Assembly: GCA_029978705.1 (NCBI GenBank)
Contig: JAPOIY010000001.1
Coordinates: 62,001-126,000, forward strand
DNA length: 64,000 bases
Direction of reading: 5' to 3'
DNA from: Actinomycetota bacterium
GTDB lineage: Bacteria > Actinomycetota > Actinomycetes > S36-B12 > GCA-2699445
In this document: positions 35,353-43,518 of the stretch, one piece after another
Layout of the letters: the number at the start of each line of letters is the position of its first letter
Position numbering within the stretch: position 1 is the first letter of the stretch
The notes under the pieces: model-generated
What the model was told of the DNA's origin: nothing
What the model saw: the letters and a program-made list of their open reading frames with translations, nothing else
Database searches by the model: none
Position numbers and translations under genes: made by a program

Positions 35353-36150
35353 GTGGCGGACCCGATCGCTGAGCTGGCGGCCCTACCCGACGTGGCGGCG
35401 GAACTGACCGCGGGGCGGACCGCCGTCGACCAGTTGCTGTGGAACCGGACTGCCCGTGGCCGCGGCCGCGGACTGGCTGCCGAGTCCGCCCTCCTGGGCG
35501 CCTGGGCCGACGCCGCCTTCGAGGGCGCCGAGGTGCCGCAGGACTCCCTGCGCGCGGGCGTGTTGGAGGATTCGCCGGTGGGCCGGACCGCGGTCCGGAC
35601 CCTGGCGATGTATGCCGAGATCCCGGGGGCCGCGGAGGTGCTGACGTCCGCCCCGATGCAGGCGCTGGCGCGGCTGCACGCCGTGGTCTCGGTCGACGCC
35701 CCGGGGGAGCCCGGCCGACCCCGCCGCGCGGACGAGGTGGTGGACCCGCTGCGCCTGCGGACGGCCGTTCCGGCCGGTGCCGCGGCGGACCGGCTGGCGT
35801 CCCTGGGTCCGCTGCTGACCGGTGGTACGGAAGCGCCGGCGCTGGCGCTGGCGGCCGTCGTTCACGCCGAGGTGGCCGTCGTCCAGCCGTTCGACTCGGG
35901 ATCGGGGCTGGTGGCCCGCGCCCTGACCCGGACGGTCCTGCGCGCCCTGGGGGTGGACCCGGACGGCTGGAGCATGCCCGAGGCGGGTTTCCGGATGCTG
36001 GGACGCCCCCAGTACGTCACCGCCCTGCGGGGCTACGCGTCGGGGGACGTCGCCGGCGTGACCGGGTGGCTCGTCACGCACGCTCGCGCGGTCGCCGCCG
36101 GCGCCCAGGCTGCGGCGGAACGAGCCGAGGAACTGCCGCCGGATGAGTGA
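35353..36150 (+). CDS. Fic-fold protein with a destroyed catalytic motif
   Basis: A 265-residue helical protein. Residues 178-189 read QPFDSGSGLVAR at the place where Fic AMP-transferases have HPFx(D/E)GNGRxxR: the catalytic His is Gln, the metal-binding acid is Ser, Asn is Ser and the first Arg is Leu, while the PF, two Gly and last Arg remain. Upstream, DAAFEGAEVP (53-62) resembles the SxxxEG inhibitory motif of Fic proteins. It is therefore probably a non-catalytic Fic homologue. It is often annotated only as oxidoreductase beside acs in actinobacteria. GTG 35353 is leaderless by spacing. Confidence 0.65.
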   Translation: MADPIAELAALPDVAAELTAGRTAVDQLLWNRTARGRGRGLAAESALLGAWADAAFEGAEVPQDSLRAGVLEDSPVGRTAVRTLAMYAEIPGAAEVLTSAPMQALARLHAVVSVDAPGEPGRPRRADEVVDPLRLRTAVPAGAAADRLASLGPLLTGGTEAPALALAAVVHAEVAVVQPFDSGSGLVARALTRTVLRALGVDPDGWSMPEAGFRMLGRPQYVTALRGYASGDVAGVTGWLVTHARAVAAGAQAAAERAEELPPDE

Positions 36151-36163
36151 GGGCGCCCCTCAC
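36147..36163. terminator. Small hairpin over two convergent stop codons
   Basis: GTGAGG-GCGCC-CCTCAC spans the stop of the Fic-like gene and that of the convergent protease gene. It could end transcription from both sides but has no T-run. Confidence 0.3.
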
Positions 36164-36945
36164 GGGGTGCACGGCATCGCCATGAGAGCTGCCAGGCCGG
36201 CGCGGTCGCCCGCTGCCAGGGTGAGCCGGTCCTCGCTGAGCGTCCCGTTCATGATCGAGTCGCCGGTGGTCACGTGGCCCAGGCCGAGTGCGTGGCCCGA
36301 CTCGTGCTGGTACAGCGCCTGACGCATGCCGTCGGCCGGAAGGCGGGCGGCGTCGTCGGCGTCGATCATGACGAATCCGCGGTCCCCCACCAGCATGCCG
36401 CCGGGCACGCTCGGGTCGCTGGTCACCTGCAGGCCCCCGTTGCCCGCGGTCCGGCCCTCGACCGCCGTCGCGCGGTAGGCAGGGTCACCTACGCCGTCGT
36501 GAACATACGTGACGCCGATCGTGCCGGGGGCGACGGCCGCCAGGTCGATCTGCCCGGCGTCGTCCGTGTGCAGTTGCTGTTGGCCCGCGTAGACGAACTG
36601 GTAGTGCCCGCCGGAGGCCTCGGTCCAGCGCTGCATGACGGTCGCCCAGCGCGCGGCTTCCTGCCCCGGGTCCAGGCCGGCCGCCCCCGCCAGGGTGAGG
36701 TCCAGCGTGTAGCGGATGGTCCCCCCGCACCAGCGGCCGGGATAGCGGCTGTCATCGGAGCGCAACAGGAACGAGTAGCCCTTGGTGCGGGCGTCCGCCC
36801 GCCGCTGCAGGGCATCGTCGGACATCTGCTGGGTGGCATCCGCCATGGGCGCTCTCGGCCACTGGGGGCCGACGGCCACCAAAGCGACGGCGGCCACTGC
36901 GGTGACCGCCGCGACTCCGCGCAGGGCATTGTCGATCGTGGCCAT
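36160..36945 (-). CDS. Membrane-anchored or secreted zinc metalloprotease (matrixin-like)
   Basis: A 261-residue protein with an N-terminal hydrophobic segment (about residues 8-25) and a C-terminal catalytic site QHESGHALGLGHV, the HExxHxxGxxH zinc motif of metzincins, followed by a Met-turn (DSIMNGTLS). The preceding region (RYTLDLTLAG, ARWATVMQRWTEASG) fits a matrixin/peptidase-M10-like fold. Substrate unknown. ATG 36945 is taken; an ATG at 36957 adds MSCG. It is unusual here, because this slot between the Fic-like gene and the HAD gene is often empty in related loci. Confidence 0.72.
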   Translation of the reverse strand: MATIDNALRGVAAVTAVAAVALVAVGPQWPRAPMADATQQMSDDALQRRADARTKGYSFLLRSDDSRYPGRWCGGTIRYTLDLTLAGAAGLDPGQEAARWATVMQRWTEASGGHYQFVYAGQQQLHTDDAGQIDLAAVAPGTIGVTYVHDGVGDPAYRATAVEGRTAGNGGLQVTSDPSVPGGMLVGDRGFVMIDADDAARLPADGMRQALYQHESGHALGLGHVTTGDSIMNGTLSEDRLTLAAGDRAGLAALMAMPCTP

Positions 36946-37049
36946 ACCGCATGACATCGGTCCCACCGTCGGGATCGCCGATTCCCGTGCGCCGCCGTCA
37001 CCCGTTCGGTGCAGGCAAGTGCGGCGAATCGGGTCGAGGGGGACCGCGG

Positions 37050-37862
37050 TCAGGCGCTGCCGCCGGTGGCGGAGCGGCGCCCGGCGTACCACGCCAGACC
37101 CAGGGCCACCGCACTCCCGATCGCCACGGCAGCCGCCCGGCGGGCGTCCTTGCTCTCCAGCGGCGAGCGCATGGCCACGGGCTTGGAGAAGTCGAGGATC
37201 TCCCAGTCGCGCTCCTGCGCGATCCGCCGCAGCTCGTGGTCCGGGTTCGTCGCCACGGGATGGCCCACGACGTCGAGCATGGGTAGGTCGGTGTGCGAGT
37301 CGGTGTAGGCGTATGACAGGTCCAAGGCGTAGTTCCGCTCCGCGGCCAGGTCGCGCATCGCGTCGGCCTTCCCCTCGCCGTACGCGTAGAAGAGGATCTC
37401 GCCGGTGTAGTGGCCGTCCGTCACCGCCAGCTGGGTCCCGATGGCGAGGTCTGCCCCCAGCCGGTCGCCGATGGGTTCCACGACCTCGGTGCCCGAGGAC
37501 GAGATGATGATCACGTCGCGGCCGGCCGCCTGATGCCACGCCATCAGGTCGAGGGCCTCCTCGTAGACGATCGGGTCGACGATGTCGTCGATCGTCTCGG
37601 CGACGATCTCCTGCACCTGCGCCACGTCCCATCCCCGGACCAGGTCGGAGAGGTACTCCCGCATCTGTTCCATCTGGTCGTGGTTGGCGCCTGACACCAG
37701 GTAGACGAACTGGGCGTAGGCGGCCTTGATCGCGTCGGGGCGCCGGATGAGACCGCCCTCGTAGAACTTGCGGGTGAAGGCCAACGTGCTCGACTTCGCC
37801 AGGATGGTCTTGTCCAGATCGAAGAAGGCCGCGGCCCGCGGTGTCCCTGCGCCGTCATTCAC
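37050..37862 (-). CDS. HAD-IB family phosphatase (SerB-like)
   Basis: A 270-residue HAD hydrolase. Motif I is FFDLDKTI (nucleophile and acid Asp), motif II the Ser in IIISSSGTEV, and motif III/IV lies in GEGKADAM and YAYTDSHTDLPML. A C-terminal hydrophobic stretch (AAAVAIGSAVALGLAWYAG) is probably a membrane anchor. Such proteins flank the tad locus in many actinobacteria. Phosphoserine-like or lipid-phosphate substrates are possible. The GTG start at 37862 has TAGGAT at six-base leaderless spacing. Confidence 0.87.
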   Translation of the reverse strand: MNDGAGTPRAAAFFDLDKTILAKSSTLAFTRKFYEGGLIRRPDAIKAAYAQFVYLVSGANHDQMEQMREYLSDLVRGWDVAQVQEIVAETIDDIVDPIVYEEALDLMAWHQAAGRDVIIISSSGTEVVEPIGDRLGADLAIGTQLAVTDGHYTGEILFYAYGEGKADAMRDLAAERNYALDLSYAYTDSHTDLPMLDVVGHPVATNPDHELRRIAQERDWEILDFSKPVAMRSPLESKDARRAAAVAIGSAVALGLAWYAGRRSATGGSA

Positions 37863-37868
37863 GATCGA

Positions 37869-37874
37869 ATCCTA
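37869..37874 (-). promoter_or_regulatory. -10 for a leaderless mRNA (HAD gene)
   Basis: TAGGAT on the minus strand ends six bases before the GTG (37862-37860). Confidence 0.5.
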
Positions 37875-37971
37875 GGCCGGGATCCCCAGTCCAGGGGGGC
37901 AACCGCCGTCCCCAGGTCGCCGCGGGGCCCGCGCAGCTGTCGGGGGACCGGGAGGCTGGCGTCACCCAACC

Positions 37972-38970
37972 GTGAGGATCCAGGTGCCCGATATCGCCGT
38001 GCAGGTCGCGGACCGCGAGCTGGCGCAGATCGTGCGGGAACTGGTGGCCCGCGCCCGGTTGAGTGCCTCCAGCACCGTGACCTCGGACGTCGACCTGCTC
38101 GTGACCGATCACACCCCGCCTGCCGGGTCTTCCCTTCCGACGGTCCTGGTGGCCCGGGGGGCCGACGCCGAGGTGTGGCGCGGGGCGGCGGGAACCGGGG
38201 TCGAGCAGGTCGTGGTCCTGCCCGACGGCGCTCCGCTGCTGCTGAAGCGGCTCCGGAGCCGCCGACCCCGGCCACCCGGGATCCTCATCCGGGTGATCGG
38301 GTGCCGCGGGGGGTGCGGGGCCACGACGGTGAGCGTGGGTCTGGCGGTCGCGCTCTCCGCGACGGTGCCGACCACCCTGATCGACGCCGACCCGGCCGGG
38401 GGTGGGCTGGATGTGGCGGTGGGAGTCGACGGTGAGCGGGGCCTGCGCTGGCCTGAGCTGAGTGGGCTGCGGGGGATGGTGCCGGTGGGGTCCCTGGTGT
38501 CGCGCCTACCGCGGGCGGCGGAGGTGCCGATTCTGTCCCACGGGCGTGACGTCGCCGAGATGGCCGATGCGTGGGCGGCCGTCACCGGGTCCCTGCTGTC
38601 CGGCGGCGGGGTGGTGGTGGCTGACGTCCCGCGGTACCAGGTGACGTCGCTGGCGTGTCCGGGCGACGGAATCGACATCCTCGTCGTCCCGCCGGACGTG
38701 GTGGCGATCGCGACGGCCCGCCGCCTCATCGCCGCGGGACACGTGGCCAGCCGTCCGGTTCTGGCGCTCCGGCGGACCCGCGGGACCGTCCCCCCGGCGG
38801 TGGTGGCCGAGGAACTGCCGGGTCGCGCCACCGTGCTGGTGCCCGACGCCGCCGGCGTCCGCGCAGCCGCCGACTTCGGGGACCTGGCCGAGGCCGTGAC
38901 GGCCCGGGGATTCCGCGGCGCCTGCCGTCGCCTGGCGACCGTGGCCGTGGGCGGGGGGTCCGATGACTGA
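37972..38970 (+). CDS. ssdA: SsdA/CpaE-like protein of the tad locus
   Basis: A 332-residue MinD/ParA-fold protein heading the tad operon. The deviant Walker A is degraded: RGGCGATTVS at 112-121, with Arg for the signature Lys and Ala for the P-loop Lys. TLIDADPAGGGLDVAVG keeps the following acidic motif. TadZ/CpaE and actinobacterial Ssd proteins share such atypical loops; they localise the pilus machine or act on septum placement. An N-terminal receiver-like domain covers about residues 1-95. GTG 37972 has GGGAGG about 20 bases upstream. It overlaps tadA by 8 bases. Confidence 0.82.
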   Translation: MRIQVPDIAVQVADRELAQIVRELVARARLSASSTVTSDVDLLVTDHTPPAGSSLPTVLVARGADAEVWRGAAGTGVEQVVVLPDGAPLLLKRLRSRRPRPPGILIRVIGCRGGCGATTVSVGLAVALSATVPTTLIDADPAGGGLDVAVGVDGERGLRWPELSGLRGMVPVGSLVSRLPRAAEVPILSHGRDVAEMADAWAAVTGSLLSGGGVVVADVPRYQVTSLACPGDGIDILVVPPDVVAIATARRLIAAGHVASRPVLALRRTRGTVPPAVVAEELPGRATVLVPDAAGVRAAADFGDLAEAVTARGFRGACRRLATVAVGGGSDD

Positions 38971-40105
38971 TCTGCTGGACCGCGTGCGCACGTGGTTGGT
39001 GGCGGCCGAGACCGACCCGAGTGGCGCGGCCATCCGGCATGCTCTCGACGATCTCGGCGTGGTGGCCGACGGGACCGAGGTGGCTCGGCTCACGCGGACG
39101 CTGCGCGCCGACCTGGTCGGCGCGGGCCGACTCCAGCCCCTGTTGGAGATTCCGGGGGTCACCGATGTCCTGGTCAACGGACCCGACCAGGTGTGGGTGG
39201 ACAGCGGTGCCGGGTTGCGCCGTTCCGACTGCGGGTTCGCCGGGGACCAGGAGGTCCGCCAGTTGGCGCAACGGCTCGCAGCCCAGGCGGGTCGCCGGCT
39301 GGACGACGCCTGTCCGTTCGTGGATGCCCGGCTACCCGGCGGGGTGCGCCTGCATGCGGCGCTGCCCCCCCTGTCGTGGCCCGGCACCCTCATCAGTCTG
39401 CGGATCCCGGCGCAACGGTCGCTGGACCTCGCGGCACTGATCGAGGCCGGGACCGTGAGCCGGGCGGGGGCAGCCTGGCTGGCGGCCCTCGTCGCCAGCC
39501 GTTGCGGCTACCTGGTCACGGGCGCCACCGGGTCGGGCAAGACGACGGTGCTGCGCAGCCTGCTGGAACTCGTGCCCGCCGATGAGCGCATCGTCGCCCT
39601 CGAGGAGTCCGCCGAACTGCAGCCCCGCCATCCCCATTTCGTGCGCCTGGAGGCGCGGGCCGCCAATGCCGAGGACCGGGGAGCGGTGCCGCTGGTGCAC
39701 CTCATGCGGCAGGCGATGCGGATGCGGCCTGACCGCATCGTCGTCGGGGAGGTCCGGGGGCCCGAGGTCACCGCCCTGCTCAACGCCATGAACACCGGGC
39801 ATGAGGGCAGTTGCGGCACGGTCCACGCGAACGCACCCCGGGCGGTGCCCGCCCGCCTGGAGGCGCTGAGCCTGGCGGCGGGGATGGACCGGGCGGCGGT
39901 GCACTCGCAGCTGGCCGCGGGGCTCGACGCGGTCCTGCATGTCGCCCGGGAACGCGGGGGTCGCCGCGTCATCACCGAACTGGGCGTGTGTGCGGGCGCC
40001 GACCCGGTGCACGTCGTGCCCCTGCTCACGTTCGGCACCGGCCGGCCGCGCCTGCACCTGCCGCACCATCCGGTCGCGCGCCGTCTGATGGCGGTCCTGC
40101 CGTGA
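38963..40105 (+). CDS. tadA: TadA/CpaF secretion ATPase
   Basis: A 380-residue hexameric ATPase of the type II/IV secretion superfamily that powers assembly of Tad (Flp) pili. Walker A is G187-ATGSGKTT, followed by the Asp-box region (VALEESAEL), the Walker B region (RPDRIVVGEVRGPE), and the His-box. ATG 38963 lies within the end of the ssdA gene (8-base overlap), and its stop overlaps tadB. Confidence 0.92.
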   Translation: MTDLLDRVRTWLVAAETDPSGAAIRHALDDLGVVADGTEVARLTRTLRADLVGAGRLQPLLEIPGVTDVLVNGPDQVWVDSGAGLRRSDCGFAGDQEVRQLAQRLAAQAGRRLDDACPFVDARLPGGVRLHAALPPLSWPGTLISLRIPAQRSLDLAALIEAGTVSRAGAAWLAALVASRCGYLVTGATGSGKTTVLRSLLELVPADERIVALEESAELQPRHPHFVRLEARAANAEDRGAVPLVHLMRQAMRMRPDRIVVGEVRGPEVTALLNAMNTGHEGSCGTVHANAPRAVPARLEALSLAAGMDRAAVHSQLAAGLDAVLHVARERGGRRVITELGVCAGADPVHVVPLLTFGTGRPRLHLPHHPVARRLMAVLP

Positions 40106-40728
40106 CCTGGTGGTGGGTCGGGGCGGCACTGGTCCTGGTGCCATCCCCCCGCGCCGCGACGCGCGGGGGCGCGGGCCGGCGGCTGCCGCACCGAATCGGT
40201 CGGGCCGCGACGGCGGACGCCACCATCGCGTGGACCCTGGCTCTGGTGGGAGAACTGCGCGCGGGGGCGGATGTCCAGGGAGCCCTGTCGCGTTGCAGTT
40301 CCCTGCACGGCGTGGGCGGTCGCGCGGCGCGGGCGGCTCGGATCGGCGGGGACATTCCCGCGGCGCTGCGCCAGGACGCCCACGGGTCGGCGTTGCTGGC
40401 GTCGGTGGCCGCGGCCTGGACCCTGGCGGGGCAGTCGGGATCCGGGCTGGCTGACGTCCTGGAGAACCTGGCGGACGGGTACCGGCGCAGCGTGGCCGTC
40501 AAGGCAGCTCTCGCCGTCGAGATGGCGGGCCCGCGGGCGACCGCGCGGTTGATGAGCCTGCTGCCCGCGGTCGGGGTCGGTTTGGCCATGCTCCTGGGCG
40601 CGGACCCGGTGCGGTGGTTCGTGTCGTCGGTGCCCGGGCTGCTGTGCCTCACCGCGGGGGTCCTGCTCAATGTCGCCGGCTACTCGTGGATCGGGGGGAT
40701 CGTGCGCGGTGTCGAGGCGGATCTGTGA
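40102..40728 (+). CDS. tadB: TadB-like pilus platform protein
   Basis: A 208-residue inner-membrane protein with the T2SSF domain: helices at the start, a cytoplasmic four-helix region containing AAWTLAGQSGSGLADVLENLADGYR, and two C-terminal helices. With TadC it forms the platform for pilin polymerisation. It is short compared with TadB of Gram-negative bacteria, as usual in actinobacteria. GTG 40102 overlaps the tadA stop (GTGA). Confidence 0.87.
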   Translation: MTWWWVGAALVLVPSPRAATRGGAGRRLPHRIGRAATADATIAWTLALVGELRAGADVQGALSRCSSLHGVGGRAARAARIGGDIPAALRQDAHGSALLASVAAAWTLAGQSGSGLADVLENLADGYRRSVAVKAALAVEMAGPRATARLMSLLPAVGVGLAMLLGADPVRWFVSSVPGLLCLTAGVLLNVAGYSWIGGIVRGVEADL

Positions 40729-41411
40729 GCTGGTGGCTGCTGACCGCGGCGCTGCTGCTCCTGCCCCGCCGCCCCCCGCGGGCCGCTCGCCGGATCGCCC
40801 GCTCCCGACGGGGGCCGCTGCCGTTGAACGGCGTGGGGGCCCTCATCGGGATGCTGGCCTCGGTGATCCTCATGCCTCTCCCCTGGTCCGCGCTCGCCGC
40901 CGTCGTCGTGGGTGGGGCGGGCTGGCGGTGGCTGCCGAGGTCCTTCAGCTCCGATCAGGACCGGGCCGAACTCGCGCTCGCGCGGGCCCTCCCGGATGCC
41001 GTGGACCTGCTCGGGGCGGTGCTGCGCGTGGGGTTGTCCGACGGGGAGGCCCTGCTGCTGGTCGCGGGGGCGATCGACGGGCCCCTGCGCCACCACTTGA
41101 CGGTGGTGGGTCGACACCGGGCGCTGGGAGCCGCGCCGGAACGGGCCTGGCGGGCGGTCGCCGACGTCCCCGCCCTCGCCGAGTTGGCGCGAGCCATGAC
41201 ACGTCACGCGGCGACGGGATCCCCGGTGGCGGCGGTACTGGACCGGGTCGCGGCCGACGCCCGGCGGGACTACCACTCCCGCGCCCAGATGGCCGCCCGT
41301 TCGGCCGCCGTGCGCGCCGTCATCCCGCTGGCGGTCTGTTTCCTGCCCGCGTTCGTCCTGCTCGGTGTCGTCCCGATCGTGGCGTCCCTGGTGTCCGATC
41401 TGTCGTTCTGA
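40725..41411 (+). CDS. tadC: TadC-like pilus platform protein
   Basis: A 228-residue membrane protein with a T2SSF domain (LARALPDAVDLLGAVLRVGLSDGEALLLV and AELARAMTRHAATGSPVAAVLDRVA) and two C-terminal helices. It is the TadB partner in the platform. GTG 40725 overlaps the tadB stop (GTGA). It is followed by 124 bases with no gene before the pilin gene. Confidence 0.87.
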   Translation: MSWWLLTAALLLLPRRPPRAARRIARSRRGPLPLNGVGALIGMLASVILMPLPWSALAAVVVGGAGWRWLPRSFSSDQDRAELALARALPDAVDLLGAVLRVGLSDGEALLLVAGAIDGPLRHHLTVVGRHRALGAAPERAWRAVADVPALAELARAMTRHAATGSPVAAVLDRVAADARRDYHSRAQMAARSAAVRAVIPLAVCFLPAFVLLGVVPIVASLVSDLSF

Positions 41412-41535
41412 CGGCGGTCCCCAGGCTCCATCCCTCCCGCTTGTCCCCACTGGCGCCGATCCCGGCTTCCGTCCCTTCCACCGTGGCGAGGGTGAACCCA
41501 ATACAACAAGCCCACAGGGGCGGAAGGGATGGGAG

Positions 41536-41718
41536 ATGACGAAGATGCTGGCCCGCGTGATGCGGGAGGAGGACGGGCTGTCGACGGCCGAATACGCGGT
41601 CGGGACGGTCGCCGTCGCCGGACTCGGCGGGGTTCTCGTGAAACTGCTGAGCAGTGACTGGGCATTCGAGTTGATCAAGAGGGTCATCGAGTGGGCGTTC
41701 AGTTTCCTGTTCAACTGA
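41536..41718 (+). CDS. Flp-type pilin (DUF4244)
   Basis: A 60-residue protein. The leader MTKMLARVMREEDG ends in Gly, followed by LSTAEYAVGTVAVAG, which has the Glu5-Tyr6 pair of Flp pilins after the predicted prepilin-peptidase cut, then one hydrophobic helix. This is the major Tad pilin candidate. ATG 41536 follows a GGGATGGGAG ribosome site; strong translation would suit a structural subunit. No prepilin peptidase gene is in the window. Confidence 0.88.
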   Translation: MTKMLARVMREEDGLSTAEYAVGTVAVAGLGGVLVKLLSSDWAFELIKRVIEWAFSFLFN

Positions 41719-41720
41719 GG

Positions 41721-42104
41721 GTGGACCGGGGGCGCCGGTCCAGCGGCCGCGCCCCCGGCCATCGCGATGCGGGGATGGTCACCATCGAGATCGCCCTCGC
41801 CATCCCGATGGTTCTGCTCGTCACGGTCGCGGCTGCGGTCCTCCTGGCCGCAGGCCACATGCAGGCCCGCACGACCGACGCCGCCCGCGCTGCGGCCCGG
41901 GAACTCGCGCGCGGCGAGTCCCCTGCGGCGGCGGTGGCCGCCGCACACCGCGTCGTACCCGACGGTGAGGTCCGGGTCGTGCGCGATGAGGACGTCATCG
42001 AGGTGCGGGTCACCCGGGAGGTGCGGGGCCCCGGACCACTGCTGGGGCAGGTGCGCCGCACGGTGTCCGGGACGGCGGTCACCCGCCGGGAGGGTCTGCC
42101 GTGA
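41721..42104 (+). CDS. TadE-like pseudopilin
   Basis: A 127-residue protein with a short basic leader and the class III pseudopilin motif: cleavage expected after Gly18, then MVTIEIALAIPMVLLVTVAAAVLLAAG with Glu at +5. The soluble part is Arg-rich. GTG 41721 begins 2 bases after the pilin stop, with GAGG immediately before it. It probably forms a minor pilus component. Confidence 0.8.
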   Translation: MDRGRRSSGRAPGHRDAGMVTIEIALAIPMVLLVTVAAAVLLAAGHMQARTTDAARAAARELARGESPAAAVAAAHRVVPDGEVRVVRDEDVIEVRVTREVRGPGPLLGQVRRTVSGTAVTRREGLP

Positions 42105-42457
42105 TGGCCGATCGCGGCACCGCGGGACTGCTGGCGCTGATCGGGGCTCTCGCGGCCTTCGGGCTGGCGGCCGTGTCCGGGCTGCTGGTGGCCGGGACGG
42201 TCGCACATACCCGCGCCGATGCTGCGGCGGACCTCGTCGCCGTCGGCACGGCCGGGCAACTGCTGTCGGACCCCGCCCCCTGCGACACCGCGGCCGCGTT
42301 GGCGGCCGCAAACGGGGTCACCTTGGCCGACTGCCGGGTGACGGGTCTCACCGTCGGCGTCGCCGTGGCTGCGCCGCCCCCGCCCGGGCTGGCCCTGATG
42401 GGGAAGGCGGTCCACGCGACCGCGCGGGCGGAACTGCAGGTGGCGGAGGGGCCGTGA
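42101..42457 (+). CDS. TadE-like protein of the helicase/secretion neighbourhood (Rv3654c type)
   Basis: A 118-residue protein: MMADRGTAGLLALIGALAAFGLAAVSGLLVAG gives an N-terminal helix after a short leader with Gly, then an Ala-rich region with two Cys (PAPCDTAA and ADCRVTG). It is the last gene of the tad operon. GTG 42101 (GTGA overlap) or ATG 42104 (TGATG) could start it. Its stop is 4 bases from that of terC on the other strand, so no dedicated terminator fits between. Confidence 0.75.
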   Translation: MMADRGTAGLLALIGALAAFGLAAVSGLLVAGTVAHTRADAAADLVAVGTAGQLLSDPAPCDTAAALAAANGVTLADCRVTGLTVGVAVAAPPPPGLALMGKAVHATARAELQVAEGP

Positions 42458-42461
42458 CAGG

Positions 42462-43463
42462 TCAGGGCTGTTCCGGGGGCGCCTCGTGGCTTCGGACCGT
42501 CCCGGCATGGGCGGTGCGGCTGGGGTCGCGGCGCACGGCGATGATGCTGGCGACCGTCGTGATCACCAGGACCACGAGGATCACCACCAGGGACGCCGTC
42601 GTCGGCACCTCCGGCACTGCCGGCCAGATGCCGTGCGCCCAGTGGAGGGCCAGCTTGAGGCCGATGAACACGAGGATCAGCGCGAGCCCGGTGGAGAGAT
42701 AGACCAGACGGTCCAGCAGCCCCTGGACGAGGAAGAAGAGGGCGCGCAGGCCCAGCAGCGCGAAGGCGTTGGCCATGAACACGATGTAGGGCTCGGCGGT
42801 CACCCCGAAGACGGCCGGGATCGAGTCGAGGGCGAACAGCACGTCCGTCGTGCCGATGGCGATGAGGGCGATGAACATCGGAGTCGCCACGCGGCGACCG
42901 TCCGTGTGCGTGAAGAACTTGCCCCCGTCGTACTCGTCGGTCGTTGGGATGATCTTGCGAGCGCCGACGACGAGGAAGTTGTCGCTGACGTCGGGATCCT
43001 GGTCCCGGTGGCGGTACAGCGCGATGCCGGTCCAGATCAGCGCAAGGCCGAAGATCAGGAACATGAAGGAGAAGTAGGCCAGGAGCGTGGCGCCCACGGC
43101 GATGAAGATGGCCCGCAGCACCAGGGCCAGCGCGATCCCGATGATCAGGAGCTTCTGCTGGTACACGGCCGGCACGGCGAACGCAGCCATGATGATCACG
43201 AAGACGAAGAGGTTGTCGACCGACAGGGTCTTCTCCACGATGTAGCCCGCGAAGTACTGGGCGCCGTAGTCGCCACCCGCCCACAGGCCGAAGACGACAC
43301 CGAACAAGAGGGCGACACCGATGTAGAAGACCGACCAGAGTGCGGCCTCCCGGAACCCCACGGCGTGGGGCTTGGCGAGCGCCAGCCCGAGGTCGAGGGC
43401 GAACAGCCCGATCACGATGGCGAGGGTGACGGCCCAGACCGTCCCCGTGATCTCCAGGCTCAC
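42462..43463 (-). CDS. TerC-family integral membrane protein
   Basis: A 333-residue membrane protein of the TerC/Alx family with about nine helices. Conserved acidic residues are seen in YIVEKTLSVDNLFVFVIIM and DVLFALDSIPAVFG. Family members are linked to tellurite resistance and manganese export. The GTG start at 43463 has TAGTAT at six-base leaderless spacing. Confidence 0.9.
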   Translation of the reverse strand: MSLEITGTVWAVTLAIVIGLFALDLGLALAKPHAVGFREAALWSVFYIGVALLFGVVFGLWAGGDYGAQYFAGYIVEKTLSVDNLFVFVIIMAAFAVPAVYQQKLLIIGIALALVLRAIFIAVGATLLAYFSFMFLIFGLALIWTGIALYRHRDQDPDVSDNFLVVGARKIIPTTDEYDGGKFFTHTDGRRVATPMFIALIAIGTTDVLFALDSIPAVFGVTAEPYIVFMANAFALLGLRALFFLVQGLLDRLVYLSTGLALILVFIGLKLALHWAHGIWPAVPEVPTTASLVVILVVLVITTVASIIAVRRDPSRTAHAGTVRSHEAPPEQP

Positions 43464-43469
43464 CCCGGA

Positions 43470-43475
43470 ATACTA
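43470..43475 (-). promoter_or_regulatory. -10 for a leaderless mRNA (terC)
   Basis: TAGTAT on the minus strand ends six bases before the GTG (43463-43461). Confidence 0.5.
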
Positions 43476-43518
43476 AGCCCTGGCTCGGATCCGCCAGTGA
43501 CCGCCCGAGCAGGGGGAG

